DNA of 64,000 bases. Source: Odontocerum albicorne (lineage: Eukaryota; Arthropoda; Insecta; Trichoptera; Odontoceridae). Below are positions 22,001 through 29,200 of this stretch, piece after piece. Under the pieces are notes generated by a model that was given only the letters and a program-made list of their open reading frames with translations, was not told where the DNA came from and did not search any database. The stretch is from the NCBI GenBank assembly GCA_949825065.1, contig OX463859.1:8465850-8529849 (forward strand). The letters run 5' to 3'. A program made the position numbers and the translations under genes. Every line of letters starts with the position of its first letter. Within the stretch, counting starts at the first letter, position 1.

Positions 22001-24345
22001 AAACCATTTTTAAAACCTTACGAGTTGCACATGGAGATTAACCCTTGGGTACGGATCAAATTCAACAGGAACAACTCAAAATAAACCAGCAAATAAATCT
22101 CCATATTGTGTTTACCCTATTCTACACGTGGAATAATCCGAAATTTCTTTAGGAATATAGACTGCCACTCTAATAGTGTTGAAAGAATTATTTGTATACC
22201 AACACATCACATAATTTATTTACATTGTCTTATGAGGTTCACTCGGCTCACTTTTAAATAAATAAATATAAGTTTATTGATAGTAACATAGTATGTATAT
22301 ATATATTTTAAGATAATGGCGAAGAAAATACATTTAAGAGAAGTTATCAGAAGGTCTGGGCTCATCTCATAACATTCCCTCATTCGAGATACACCCCCAC
22401 CAATAGGCCAATTCGGATGCGAGATCAGATGTTTTTCAGCCCACACCCTTAAAGCAATCTTTCTGTCTGTTTTCCACAAGTTTAACATGTTTTTCAGAGT
22501 TTGCATAAATGATGGCCGACATTTCGAAGATGTTGCAGTCTTCAGGGTCATTTTGAAGATAATTCATTATGAAGATGTTCGTCAAAGGTGTGGGTTGAAA
22601 AATATCTGATGTCCTCGCAACCAGGCTTGTTTTATATTGGTGGGGTGTATCTCAGCCGGGGAGATGTTATGAGATGAGCCCAGACCTTTTGATAGATTCA
22701 CTCTTAAATGTATTTTCTGCAGTTTATCTTGTGATATATGTGCGATTTCGGTATATATTGATATATGTACATACAACACATATGTTACTTTCAATAAACC
22801 AATATTATTTAATTTATATCATCGTAAGGGTGATGTCAAAAATGCATAATACTTTTTTAGACTTAGAAAACCGTATACAATACAAACTACAATATACAAA
22901 TTAATGGTTTAATTATAAACATCATTAAGAAATATAATTAGTCAAATACTCTCCCACAATGGTCTTCAATTACAATTGACACATCATTAGCAGTTGTCAA
23001 CATTTTGGATAAAGTTTGATATATACGTGGATGCGGAGATATGCTCAATATAATGGATGCAGTTACCACTTCCCTACCTTACAATCAACTTATTTTTATA
23101 ATATTGTTTGACCATTTTTGAATTCTGAGTAAGAGCTCCCTTGAGAAGAGTCAAATGGTGCTAAATAAATTAGCCTTTTATTACTACAAATATATCTCTG
23201 TATATATATAAAAAAAGAGGGGGCAATGTGCCCATTTACCAATTTTGACTGAATTTATCTTTTGAACTAATCTTTGGAACAGTTTCAGTTCGATTTCAGA
23301 CAAATAACCAATTAAATTATGTCGTCATTTCAATACAAAATTGTCTTTTTGAATAGGTACATCAATTTATATTTCAATTCTTAAGTGTACGGTGATTCTT
23401 AAAATTAGAAAAAAATAGATTATGTAAATCCTTGCACAAAATTAAAGCATACTGTAATGTGTAATGAACTATGCATAAGCACACAAATTGAACTAATTCG
23501 TTTTAATGAACTAAAAAACAGAGATTTTTTTGAAAGGAATTGTTTATTTCCACAGCTCTATTGACAAGAAAAAAACACGTTAGCATTTGTAAACATCTGC
23601 ATTGTTTTTCGGTGACAGATTTATGAGATACATATAGGTTAAGAGGGAAAACTGTATTTATTCATTTTCAAGTGTTTTCGCCCGAAAAACAATGAAATAT
23701 CGCCAGAAAAAAGTTAAATAAGATAAATGAAATATTCAATGATTGAAAAAATACGTTTAATTCGTATTTCTACGCGTAATACGTGAATGTCATATGGTGT
23801 ACATAATCATAAAATATGGTTACGTTATCAAAACCATCACAATTCAAATGAATAAACATGCAGATAAATACGAAATATCTTTGAAAACTTAAATAGTACA
23901 TAGAAATGAAAATATAAATAAATAAATAAAATTAAAACTTAAAAAAAATACAACAGGTCTTACGATTATTATTTCTATCCTATTCATTCACCGTTAGATA
24001 GAATTCGTATGAAAGAGACGAAAATTATAGAATGTATGCCAAAACGTGAGTAAAAGAGATGAAAATAGTGTATGTATGACAGAATGTGTGAGAAAAAGAT
24101 AGCATTAATGTATATGACAACAAACTAAAAGTTACCTCTTCAACATTTCTGCGCGGGATATGAAAGAAACTCAGCAGCAATTTCAGTTTAACTTGTGTTT
24201 GTAAGTCTGGAAAACAATCTTTAATGTTTCTTAACACTTCGGTATTTAACTGGGTACATATTGAACCACCAGTCCACGAATCGTTTGATGTTCCGAGCTT
24301 ATTATGAAGCCACAAAGATGTGTCACTATCCCGCACGTTCGCCAT
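363..24345 (-). CDS. NELF-A: Negative elongation factor A (NELF-A), 5' six exons, C-terminus off window
   Basis: NELF-A is a subunit of the NELF complex, which with DSIF holds RNA polymerase II in promoter-proximal pausing in the nucleus. Joined exons are 24345-24136, 9001-8744, 7557-7380, 4507-4340, 3363-3184 and 1060-363, all with GT..AG borders and compatible phases (0,0,1,1,1,0), giving about 564 residues. Similarity to animal NELF-A is recognised along the whole length: the N-terminal SDTSLWLHNKLG and KLKLLLSFFHIPRR segments, ASLDSELWV, MLPLECHYLNK, VKHFTLKRKPKSAALRAEL, TPLKGLP, the KLLDI motif followed by a basic KKRRK cluster, PEYARGL, and a PKKTLTLT end matching the start of the conserved C-terminal block. 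The final exon(s) must lie left of base 1. The first intron is about 15 kb and packed with transposons. Identification rests on remembered family sequence, without a database search, but agreement of order, phase and motifs makes it very secure. Confidence 0.95.
1595..1760. repeat. Interspersed repeat, copy also at 5075-5240
   Basis: Both segments share TTAATATCTATATCAAGTTT, then AACTGTCAT, a purine-rich AAAGAAAAAGCAAAGG run and CTGGGTTT..GGTTTTTAAA. The family is not recognised. Confidence 0.6.
1950..2182. mobile_element. Short MITE with 33-bp inverted repeats
   Basis: Ends TGAGTCGTTCACAAGCCAAG.. (1950) and its complement near 2150-2182 (TGAGTGGTTCAGAAGCCAAG..) are nearly identical inverted repeats reaching AAGTCCA. 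No coding capacity. The target duplication is unclear. Confidence 0.6.
2370..2779 (+). mobile_element. LINE ORF2 C-terminal fragment with GAA-rich end
   Basis: Translation from about 2380 gives RLEAFEMWMHRRMLRIPWTD, then KVSYLGHVLRG and GKIEGRRGVDRRQISWL. This is typical of the C-terminal tail of insect non-LTR retrotransposons. It degenerates after 2640 and ends in AGAAGAAGAAGAA. Confidence 0.75.
2823..2960 (+). repeat. Direct duplication of 2642-2779
   Basis: 138 bases almost identical to 2642-2779 (two differences noticed), offset 181 bp. Begins TACATGATTGGACGGCTCCG and ends in AGAAGAAGA. Confidence 0.9.
3184..3363 (-). CDS. NELF-A: NELF-A exon 5 (Ala/Pro-rich linker)
   Basis: It follows TTTACAG and encodes EAEEQQKKVAVEAE, an alanine/proline run and then LPEYARGLNNYVMPSTP. 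The donor is CAAG|GTAACC, phase 1. Low-complexity composition is expected for this linker in NELF-A. Confidence 0.9.
4340..4507 (-). CDS. NELF-A: NELF-A exon 4 (KLLDI motif, basic cluster)
   Basis: It starts after TTCCAG with CTCCATTGAAAGG (TPLKGLP) and contains a proline/arginine-rich stretch, then KDGGIKLLDIADQP and KKRRKLL. The donor is CTCG|GTATGT, phase 1. Confidence 0.93.
4660..4765 (-). mobile_element. tRNA-derived SINE (family B), short copy
   Basis: Minus strand: a tRNA-like head starting CAACCTTCGTAGCCTGTTGG (box A-like) and a degenerate box B, ending with the GGTTGGTTAGAAGAAATTAC tail. The same family recurs at 7625-7725 (+), 35812-35975 (-), 39645-39740 (-), 49795-49880 (+) and 50636-50812 (-). 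Confidence 0.65.
4772..4951 (-). mobile_element. tRNA-derived SINE (family A)
   Basis: The minus-strand head GGTGCATGGCCGCGCGGTAA carries a box A-like TGGCCGCGCGG (4941-4931) and a box B GGTTCGAACC (4898-4889), the Pol III internal promoter layout. It is followed by a unique body and an A-rich end. Relatives: 37132-37300 (-), 24570-24700 (-, decayed), 55760-55800 (+, head only). Confidence 0.75.
5075..5240. repeat. Interspersed repeat, second copy of 1595-1760
   Basis: Direct-orientation relative of the segment at 1595-1760. A further piece (5360-5402) matches, in inverse, the insert inside the mariner at 6654-6801. Confidence 0.6.
5532..6953 (-). mobile_element. Mariner element, nearly full length, one nonsense codon and a 148-bp insert
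   Basis: TA target duplications (5530-5531, 6954-6955) flank inverted repeats TCAGGTCTGTAAATATGAAA. The transposase starts MSVFVPENYD (6638 downward) and has HTH segments, TGDEKLMYF with the first Asp, CVWWDQTGVIYYELL, ILLHDNAPSHTAK (second Asp) and YSPDLAPSDYYLF (third Asp). A TAA replaces the Glu codon after MYF (near 6150), splitting the frame into 6644-6147 and 6146-5634. Positions 6654-6801 are an insertion absent from the sister copy at 15494. Confidence 0.93.
7030..7340 (-). mobile_element. LINE 3' fragment (family 2)
   Basis: Minus-strand 3' end with the hallmark CACCGTGTCCCTTGTGGGGT junction (plus-strand reading) and an ATAC/ATAT-rich tail. Same family as 9133, 10599, 14636, 17210, 21096, 26550 and 31050. 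Sits in the NELF-A intron between exons 3 and 4. Confidence 0.7.
7380..7557 (-). CDS. NELF-A: NELF-A exon 3
   Basis: The acceptor TTTCCAG precedes GTGGGACAG. The exon encodes VKHFTLKRKPKSAALRAEL and a basic RSRGMPRKM segment, and ends after ACCA before GTAATT (phase 1). The following exon completes the codon as ACT, giving DTTPLKGLP as in the family. Confidence 0.94.
7625..7725 (+). mobile_element. tRNA-derived SINE (family B) head
   Basis: Contains CTTCGTGGTACAGATAGTAA and box B-like CGGTTCAATTCCCATTGG, followed by a T-rich stretch. A SINE head, not a tRNA gene: the acceptor stem does not close. Confidence 0.6.
7955..8175. repeat. Unclassified repeat, relative near 63710-63900
   Basis: Shares GTCTGGCACTCC..TCCTCC and TTATAGATTACTGCTGCATC with AGTCAGGCACTCC and TTATAGGCTGCTGCTGAATC near the right edge. 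Confidence 0.5.
8240..8440 (-). pseudogene. Decayed C2H2 zinc-finger fragment
   Basis: The minus strand reads HSGEKPYTCGNCTKTLSTKS, then GLIFHERIDSGEKPYSWEEC, GKIFEDKSSSKYHERIHSEE and a stop. The linker HSGEKPY and finger spacing are those of tandem C2H2 proteins. The first finger has lost its last His (D) and the second its first Cys (W). Two degenerate fingers inside NELF-A intron 2; a relic of a retrocopy or of a captured exon. Confidence 0.7.
8744..9001 (-). CDS. NELF-A: NELF-A exon 2
   Basis: The acceptor is TTTCCAG before TGGCGC and the donor GTG|GTAATG. The 86 codons include ELEDILETASLDSELWV and MLPLECHYLNKAAL, continuing the conserved N-terminal domain. It is markedly GC-richer than the flanking intron. 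Confidence 0.94.
9133..9540 (+). mobile_element. LINE fragment, reverse-transcriptase C-terminal part (family 2)
   Basis: The frame from 9196 reads NERLEQVEEFCYFGSIFTDD, then SILEPTLMYGRETWMW, the conserved thumb/tail region of insect LINE ORF2. Truncated on both sides. Confidence 0.8.
9678..10581 (-). mobile_element. RTE-clade LINE, 5'-truncated, with 17-bp target duplication
   Basis: The minus strand encodes the second half of a reverse transcriptase: GVHQGSVLSPLLFILVMDYL, the catalytic FADDI motif, LRLSRKKTEYL, CDSFKYLGSLTHSDGG and VVRDRRAYNLRTRRADPNSL, then a stop. The 3' UTR is only about 30 bases. CTGATTGGGATCAAGTC at 9661-9677 and CTGATTGAGATCAAGTC at 10582-10598 are the flanking duplication. 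The frame 10530-9700 is intact; the copy starts inside the RT domain, so it is dead on arrival. Confidence 0.92.
10599..11096 (+). mobile_element. LINE family 2 fragment with intact 3' end
   Basis: It begins at nearly the same internal point as the copy at 9133 (GTGTTAAAGGAAAAGTGAAT) and runs through SNDRLEQVEEFC to the terminal CTGTCTACCCTGATAAGG and a TATGTATGTA tail. Several stops and frameshifts. Confidence 0.75.
11097..12058 (+). mobile_element. Mariner element with internal deletion
   Basis: TA duplications at 11095-11096 and 12059-12060; imperfect terminal repeats GGTTATGCAAAAAGTTTGAA and GGTTAGTCAAAAAGCTTTGA. ATG at 11271 gives MEKFEYRAVIKFFVLEGLSA; a TGA at 11397 replaces an Arg codon. 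The frame resumes with WALEFKRGRTSVEDDPRSGR, then jumps after HVRMRLSF to the last third (HPPYSLDLAPSDFWLF, CIDLMGDYTEQ). The middle, with the first two catalytic Asp residues, is lost. Confidence 0.92.
12061..13010. other. Gene-free intronic DNA
   Basis: AT-rich sequence in NELF-A intron 1; nothing recognised except a short CGGTCATATGCTTTTCCAAG-like LINE remnant near 12900. Confidence 0.4.
13015..13320. mobile_element. piggyBac-like TTAA MITE
   Basis: Ends ACCCTTTTAATCTCA (left, after TTGA at 13011) and its complement (right, before TTAA at 13321). An internal motif CCCCGTGRGATT occurs twice near the right end. No ORF. Confidence 0.65.
13475..13753 (-). mobile_element. LINE 3' part of a twin-primed insertion
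   Basis: The minus strand encodes IGRLRWAGHVARMGEEEMPN, then GRRSVGRPRLRWMDGV and EWQRLLEEAGAHNGL, stop, then a (TGA)n-type tail. Left target duplication ATCTTTATACTAT at 13462-13474. Confidence 0.88.
13754..14234 (+). mobile_element. LINE 5' part, inverted (twin priming)
   Basis: The plus strand encodes MGLRINSDKTKYM, NTFTYLGSIVTS, LTYGSECWVLSKK and EPNIIKYI, i.e. the ORF2 portion immediately upstream of the 13475-13753 segment but in opposite orientation. The two segments share CATAAAATACATC. The right target duplication ATCTTTATACTAT is at 14235-14247. Confidence 0.88.
14325..14900 (+). mobile_element. LINE family 2 copy with inverted 5' segment
   Basis: The minus strand of 14330-14620 encodes the RT N-terminal region (RTRWKECFEELYES; EVRIAVKIMKKGKASGCDEV). 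The plus strand of 14636-14900 encodes the C-terminal tail (TLRWFGNVE; WLDQVYDF). Both fit the same ORF2, so this is probably one insertion with 5' inversion and internal loss. Confidence 0.65.
14955..15110 (+). mobile_element. LINE family 2 degenerate tail fragment
   Basis: TATTTTGAAAGGAAACTTAA, GTATAGATGTAGAAGATGTG and CTCTGTCTATTCC align with the tails at 10920-11080 and 21420-21560. Confidence 0.55.
15365..15484 (+). CDS. Small GC-rich ORF of unknown nature
   Basis: Forty codons including MGEVECRELFDDKARVNDVL and DYLEGLKEHRVMA, then TGA. Base composition is far GC-richer than the surroundings, as for a host exon or retroposed gene piece. No splice acceptor or family recognised; possibly a fragment of a processed copy. 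Confidence 0.25.
   Translation: MGEVECRELFDDKARVNDVLKVNGMKDYLEGLKEHRVMA
15494..16747 (+). mobile_element. Mariner element, full length with frameshift
   Basis: Same family as 5532-6953: TA duplications at 15492-15493 and 16748-16749, inverted repeats TCAGGTCTGTAAATATGAAA. Transposase ATG at 15667 (MSVFVPENYD), TGDEKWMYF with first Asp, CVWWDQKGVIYYELL, then a small rearrangement at about 16355-16380 (a GAGTAATTTT duplication replacing about 30 bases) that shifts the frame. The remainder 16379-16645 carries LHDNAPSHTAK and YSPDLAPTDYYLF. Inactive as read. Confidence 0.94.
16750..17205. other. Gene-free intronic DNA
   Basis: No exon, repeat pair or element end recognised between the mariner and the next LINE fragment. 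Confidence 0.4.
17210..17530 (-). mobile_element. LINE family 2, 3' fragment
   Basis: Plus reading CATACATATCATTACACCGT, GTCCCTTGTGGGGTAGGCAA and the long homology with 7030-7340; hence minus-strand orientation with a TATGTATG tail. Confidence 0.72.
17830..18010 (+). mobile_element. LINE C-terminal fragment (second type)
   Basis: The translation contains QSRGRPSTQRTDQIRNATGL, then KVARDGESCRQSW, resembling the RGRPPTRWTDQI tail of another insect LINE lineage. A related piece precedes the 50-bp array at 46195. Confidence 0.6.
18423..18962 (+). mobile_element. Mariner with long (~68-bp) inverted repeats, internally deleted
   Basis: The ends ACATAAGTTGTGTCCGTTTT are repeated inversely for about 68 bases. 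A TA (or TTAA) flanks each side, so the exact border is ambiguous. The plus strand from 18590 encodes MECQVDESEHFRHLLLFAFN.. and RFKDGNFDLKDMERSGRP (HTH part), a TAA at 18717, then deletion directly to the 3' end. No catalytic domain. Confidence 0.85.
18970..19915. other. Gene-free intronic DNA
   Basis: AT-rich; no supported feature. A short GC-richer patch at 19255-19385 is unassigned. Confidence 0.4.
19918..20600 (+). mobile_element. Two partial repeats of a LINE-like 3' end with LINE family 2 insert
   Basis: GTTCCTGACAA..TCGAGG.AAATATTGATCT occurs at 19924-19970 and 20290-20330. 20020-20090 encodes RRVESDIERRVVTGNKVE, a LINE RT tail motif. The second repeat runs on to a TATATTTAAGC..AATAAATAAAGAA end. 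Confidence 0.45.
21096..21590 (+). mobile_element. LINE family 2 degenerate copy
   Basis: Homologous along its length to 9245-9450 and 10760-11090 (TTTGATATATGGGAGTGAAA; TGAGACGGTTTGGGATGTAC; CACTCTGTCATCTTTGCCTA) and ends in a TGTATGTATGGATGTA tail. Confidence 0.72.
22268..22800. mobile_element. Foldback element with ~240-bp imperfect inverted repeats
   Basis: The left arm (TTTATTGATAGTAACATA.. GGTCTGGGCTCATCTCATAA.. GAGATACACCCCCACCAATA) is mirrored in the right arm ending at about 22800. A spacer near 22460-22560 separates them. No ORF of note. Confidence 0.75.
22805..24130. other. Gene-free DNA upstream of NELF-A exon 1 donor
   Basis: Very AT-rich. 23000-23190 resembles 28860-29070 (GATGCGGRGA..TAATGG.TGCAG..CCACTTCC), an unclassified repeat; otherwise nothing. 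Confidence 0.4.
24136..24345 (-). CDS. NELF-A: NELF-A exon 1 (start codon, codons 1-70)
   Basis: The ATG is at 24345-24343 in the context CAAGATGG. The 70 codons include SDTSLWLHNKLG, CFPDLQTQVKLKLLLSFF and IPRRNVEE, the N-terminal domain that in the family contacts the NELF-C/D subunit. The donor is GAG|GTAACT at 24135, phase 0. Confidence 0.95.
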
Positions 24346-24352
24346 CTTGAAG

Positions 24353-24420
24353 TTAAAAAATTACACTGAAACGAAAATGTATTGCCATGATGGAGTAGCT
24401 ATGCGCGGGTCTTTTATATA
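24353..24420 (-). promoter_or_regulatory. NELF-A: Candidate NELF-A core promoter with TATA-like box and short upstream ORF
   Basis: On the minus strand TATATAAAAG occupies 24420-24411, about 75 bases upstream of the start codon. An initiator-like TTTCAGTGT lies at 24371-24363. A tiny upstream ORF (24388-24353, 11 codons) ends just before the true ATG. If transcription starts about 30 bases after the TATA box, that upstream ATG would sit right at the cap and probably be skipped. These are motif matches only. Confidence 0.4.
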
Positions 24421-24439
24421 AGAGTGGCGTTCCAGTTGT

Positions 24440-26070
24440 TTTTCAATTTTTCCTAACGTTCCAAATGGCTTTCAGCTTTATATTTTTAAAGCAAGCATGA
24501 TATTTAATGATTAAGTTATGTATTGTATAATAAATAATTATTTATTTTAAAATAATAAACATAACAGAATTTATAGTATACTTATGCCCTCTAATGAAAT
24601 GCAAAAATTATTATTTAAGAAGAATAGCAAAGTGCGGGGTTAGAACTGCCGATATACATAAAAGTTTAGTACGTTACCCATGCCATGCATCTCGCCATTT
24701 ATTCTATTTAAAAACTCATCATGTTATTGTATATCAAATTATTCAACATGAAAATTTGCTTTACATTGTCAGATATATATGTTAGCTAAAGCGAATATAT
24801 TTATTTGGTCACTCCCGAAAGAAAATTTTATTTCAGTCACTTGATAAATACTTGTGAAGTAGAATGAGACCAATATGCTGATCTTCAATATCTCTAAATG
24901 TAAACTTATGACTTCTTAAAGAGCTGGGATTTAGTAGTATTTAAGATACGTAATCGATGAACAGTCATTATCAAATACCTAGCATCATATTCAAAACTAA
25001 ATATATATTCAGTTATCATATTGAGAGTATGTCATTGTCTGCCAATAAAATTCTGAAATTTGTGACAGTCTCTAGGACATTTTGTGGCGTTGTTATGAGA
25101 TTTATTTATAACTCATTAGTTCGCAGTAAATAAGAGTGCGGTTCAATAATTTGGAACTCGAGAGAAATCCAGAATTCCCTCATAGTTAAGTGATACACTT
25201 TTATGTGGATTTTACCATAGTTCTATCCCACATTTTTAATTGGTTATGCTTGGATATTACTCCTTGAACGTAATAAGAGTTTATAAATATACAAATTCTT
25301 AACAGGAAAAATAGGAAACCCATTTTTGATTCACAACTTTTTGTTTTATGTACTGGACAGTTATGTACGCCATTATGAATTACGAGTGTTTTCAGTGACA
25401 TATTCACGGACTAATCTGTTAAGAATGGAATGACCTTGTTGAATGAAATTTATGTTATCGACATCTTCCAAATTTTAGTGGATAAATTGAAGATTAAACA
25501 CCTTAGTAAATTTAATAAGTATAGTTGAGTCACTTCACAGGGAAGAGTAACATTGTTGTCATTATACTATATTTAGATTTAATTAATTATATTTTTTCTT
25601 GTTATTTGATGTAATTGCGTTAAACTTGTAGTGACAATTAAATAAATTGTGACAATTTAATTTAAAATAGTGACCATTTAATAAATTTTTATATAGTATT
25701 GTAATTATTATCATGATATGATATGTACGAAAAATGTAACTTACATTGTGTATTCATTTGAGTGTAACATTATCGCTATTTTATAGAACTTAATGTGGTA
25801 TTAAAAATTATTGAAAATTAAAACAGTGCGATATACAGCGATGACGTGCGTGACGGCTTTAAAATTATGTAATGTAGTCCAAATGCATAGACAATATTTC
25901 TTATGAATCAAAATATTTAACATATAGCAGCACCAAAAAAAAAACTACTGGTGGCAACATTTTTAATTGTGCAAAATTTGAATGTAAATCTATTGATTAA
26001 ATAAAACAAGTTGTTGAATATTAAAAAATGTCAGTTTATCATAAACTCCAATAAATAGTCGTTTATATAA
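24440..26070. other. Divergent intergenic region NELF-A / LRRC27
   Basis: 1.7 kb between start codons. It holds a decayed family A SINE (24570-24700, minus) and otherwise featureless AT-rich DNA. No clear TATA box for LRRC27. Confidence 0.5.
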
Positions 26071-26074
26071 TCAA

Positions 26075-26224
26075 ATGGCACTTTCAAATATTTATAAACC
26101 AACGGTACGGTTCAATCCGCAATTTTTTGATCGCTTGGATGAAAATGAATCGAAAGAAGAATTAATTGACTTTAGCTCTTCAAATTTAAAAGAATTTCCT
26201 TCAATAAACATGGAGTTTTTAAAA
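26075..26224 (+). CDS. LRRC27: LRRC27-like exon 1
   Basis: Fifty codons from ATG to AAA|GTAAGT, including VRFNPQFFDRLDENESKEEL and the first repeat DFSSSNLKEFPS. Phase 0 joins to TGTTTATATTTAGAA (CLYLENNEI), completing an LRR. Confidence 0.8.
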
Positions 26225-29200
26225 GTAAGTTAATTTATGAAATGTTTCTTCTCTTCTGCTAAAAACGGAACTCGCAAAAAATAATTTTGTTTGGAATAAT
26301 TCATTTTGTTAATGTAAATATATAGTATCGCGCCGACATCCTCATGGGGTAGGCAAAGGCAAGGAACGCCCAATTTTTTACGGCGTATTTCGTCTTTTCT
26401 ACATCTCATACGACAATTTCATACTTAAAAAGAGCTCTCTTTGCATTGTAGATTTTTTTGTTTTTTCATACATTCGTAAGATATATTCAAATTAATTTCG
26501 AGTGTGCATTTTCATCCTTTTTAATACATTATGATAAAAAATATATACATGCTATCAAGCCATGTCCCTTTTGGGGTGGGTAGAGAGAACATATCACCAA
26601 ATTTTTATATCCATGCACAACTATTGCCTCATCCACATTCATACACCTCGTCATATATGTTCTCATGTTTCTTATACTTCTTACCTTTCCCTCAGTTAAA
26701 ATCTCCACAACTATCTCTTACATCTCTGGACAAATTGCAGCGTTTTCAAAATGTTTGTCTAATGTTTATTTTTAAGCTGAGAAAGTACAATCTTATCATT
26801 TCATACCAGAAGGCGCTGACCTGGTTGACGCTGAAAAAATTAACTATCCTTAACTGTCCCACAACCCCCTCTAATCTCATCGAAAAATTTCAGCGTCTCC
26901 GATTATGGACTTGCGCTGTGCTCAGGCAGAGATTTTTTATTGGCCTTTCCAGTTAATCGCTCTTTTTTTAACGCCATCCTTTACTGTCCATGCAGTGTGA
27001 CTCTGGAATCAGTTACAAACCAATGCTAGACTCGTTCCATCCTTGACATGCTTTAAGAAGCGACTGAAAAAACTCTTAATTTTTAATCAGTGATATAACG
27101 TGTTTCATTCCAGATTTTTCTTTTCTCTCCACCATCTTTTCCTTTTCCTTTGATTGATGATATCCCACTTTTATAAATTTCACAAAGATGAATAATCATT
27201 CGAATATTTTTTGCGACCATGTAACTCCTGTTATTTACTTTAGTCTATTTTTATTTTCCACCATTATTCCCATATCCTCTGAATATAATAATCTATTCGT
27301 AACCCAATCAGACATTTCCATGCTTCTTCATTCTATTAACACATAAGTCAATATAAATATTGAAGAGCCACGGAGACATTATACGCCCTTGTTTGACATC
27401 TTTCTTTATTTAAAACCTTTTGTCATCAGTTCATAAGAATAATAATAATCTCCCTCTCCAGTTGATTACCTCATGACTCAGGATCGAAACCAGGGCCAGC
27501 TTGAAAAATTGCAGGGTTGTGTATAAAGTTTGAATATGGGGCTTTCTTATTTATTTACACCTATATCTATATAAGAGTACATAATAGAAAATTGGTTGAG
27601 TATTGCAGAAATATTATAATTCATAAATGACCCATTTAAAATCTACTTAGTTAAGGGGGCTTTCTCATTTCATGGGCCGAAAAATCGACGATTTTTAAGA
27701 TTTTCTTTCAGTGAACGAATCATTGTTTTAAATTGTTGTTTTTTTTAGACATATTTATTTATCTTTTAAGAACATTTTCATAAAATTTTATAATAAAAAA
27801 AATAAATATTTTTGTTGTTATTAAGTAAGGCAGCCCGTACATGGAGGGGTCCCATTATGTTGGTCCTGTTGTACTCGTTTGAAGATTAAAAAAAACTATT
27901 TTACTCAGAAAGCATGTGTCTATAGCTGGTACCAGAATAATTAAAAAATAATAAAATGACGGTTTGTTCGGACAAAAATGGCGGTTTATTGAAATTAAAA
28001 ATCGTTTTTATTTTTCTTTTTTTTTTGTCTTTAGAGGATTGAAAAATATCGAAAAAATGAATCGATTGAAATAATTCTGGTACCGGCTATAGAGAGAGGT
28101 ATAACAAAGAGAATAAGTACTTATTCATTAAAATCAGTTAATTAGTTTTTGAGTTATTATGGGGAATATTTAAAAAATAAAGTGATTTTTCAGGAAACGC
28201 GTTTAAAGTTTCAAGTGCAATTTTTACACGAATTAAAATAAATATTTTCAACTTACTGTTAATCAGCAATTCCAGGGCCATATAAACTTGTTCAAAAATC
28301 CCGACAAACTAAATATCAATTCATCATTCCAATAAATCCTATTGGACGAGAATTCTTGGAAAATAAGGGTGCTGCCTTAACAACAGACGTCATTTTTCGA
28401 CCAGCGCGTTCGACTATAAGCCCTCATAACTTTTCGAATTTTCAAGATTTTTGAAAATTTCTTAATGAAAATGTTTCAGAAAAGATTATAAAATAATAAA
28501 ATGAAAAAAAAATCAATTAAAAAAAAAACCCAAATGAGAATACCCCCTTGTCACAAAAATATACTCATAAATGTATGCAATATGTTTAATGAACGAGTTC
28601 CATAACTTTTCGAATGTTTTATAAATCATGCCAACCAAGAGTTATGAAAATAGCATGTGTTCAAATAGTTACTTACGTGAATACAGAATATCCCTTAAAG
28701 ACAACTCTTTTTGGGATGTCTTATCAAAATTTATGATATTATATGAACATTACACTAAACCTAAAGCTATATGTGTTACTATCACATATCAGAAGATCTA
28801 CAAAGGTTTTTTTGTAGTTCACCTTCCCTTGGTAAGTTTTCTCCTACTTTCTTACCAAATATGTTTTTCTGAACATATGCAGATGCGGGGAAGTATCTAA
28901 TCTAATGGCCGCAGCCACTTCCTTCCTATTCATAAACTTAACTTACGTGTGTTTATATTTAATTTGTAATATTTTAAATTTGTCAATAATAGTGGGTTCG
29001 AATACTGAGGAAGAGATTCCTTGAAGTGAGTCTGCTCTCTAAACATTGCAATATAAATTATATTTTTATTAATCTTCTTATAATCTTTCAATACTTCCTA
29101 TAATCTTTCTTTTTCCATGTGGCCATAAGTTTTTTCGATCAAGTCTATAAATTAACTAAATACCTTTATCTCTGCTGCCAAACATTTCTAAGATATGTTC

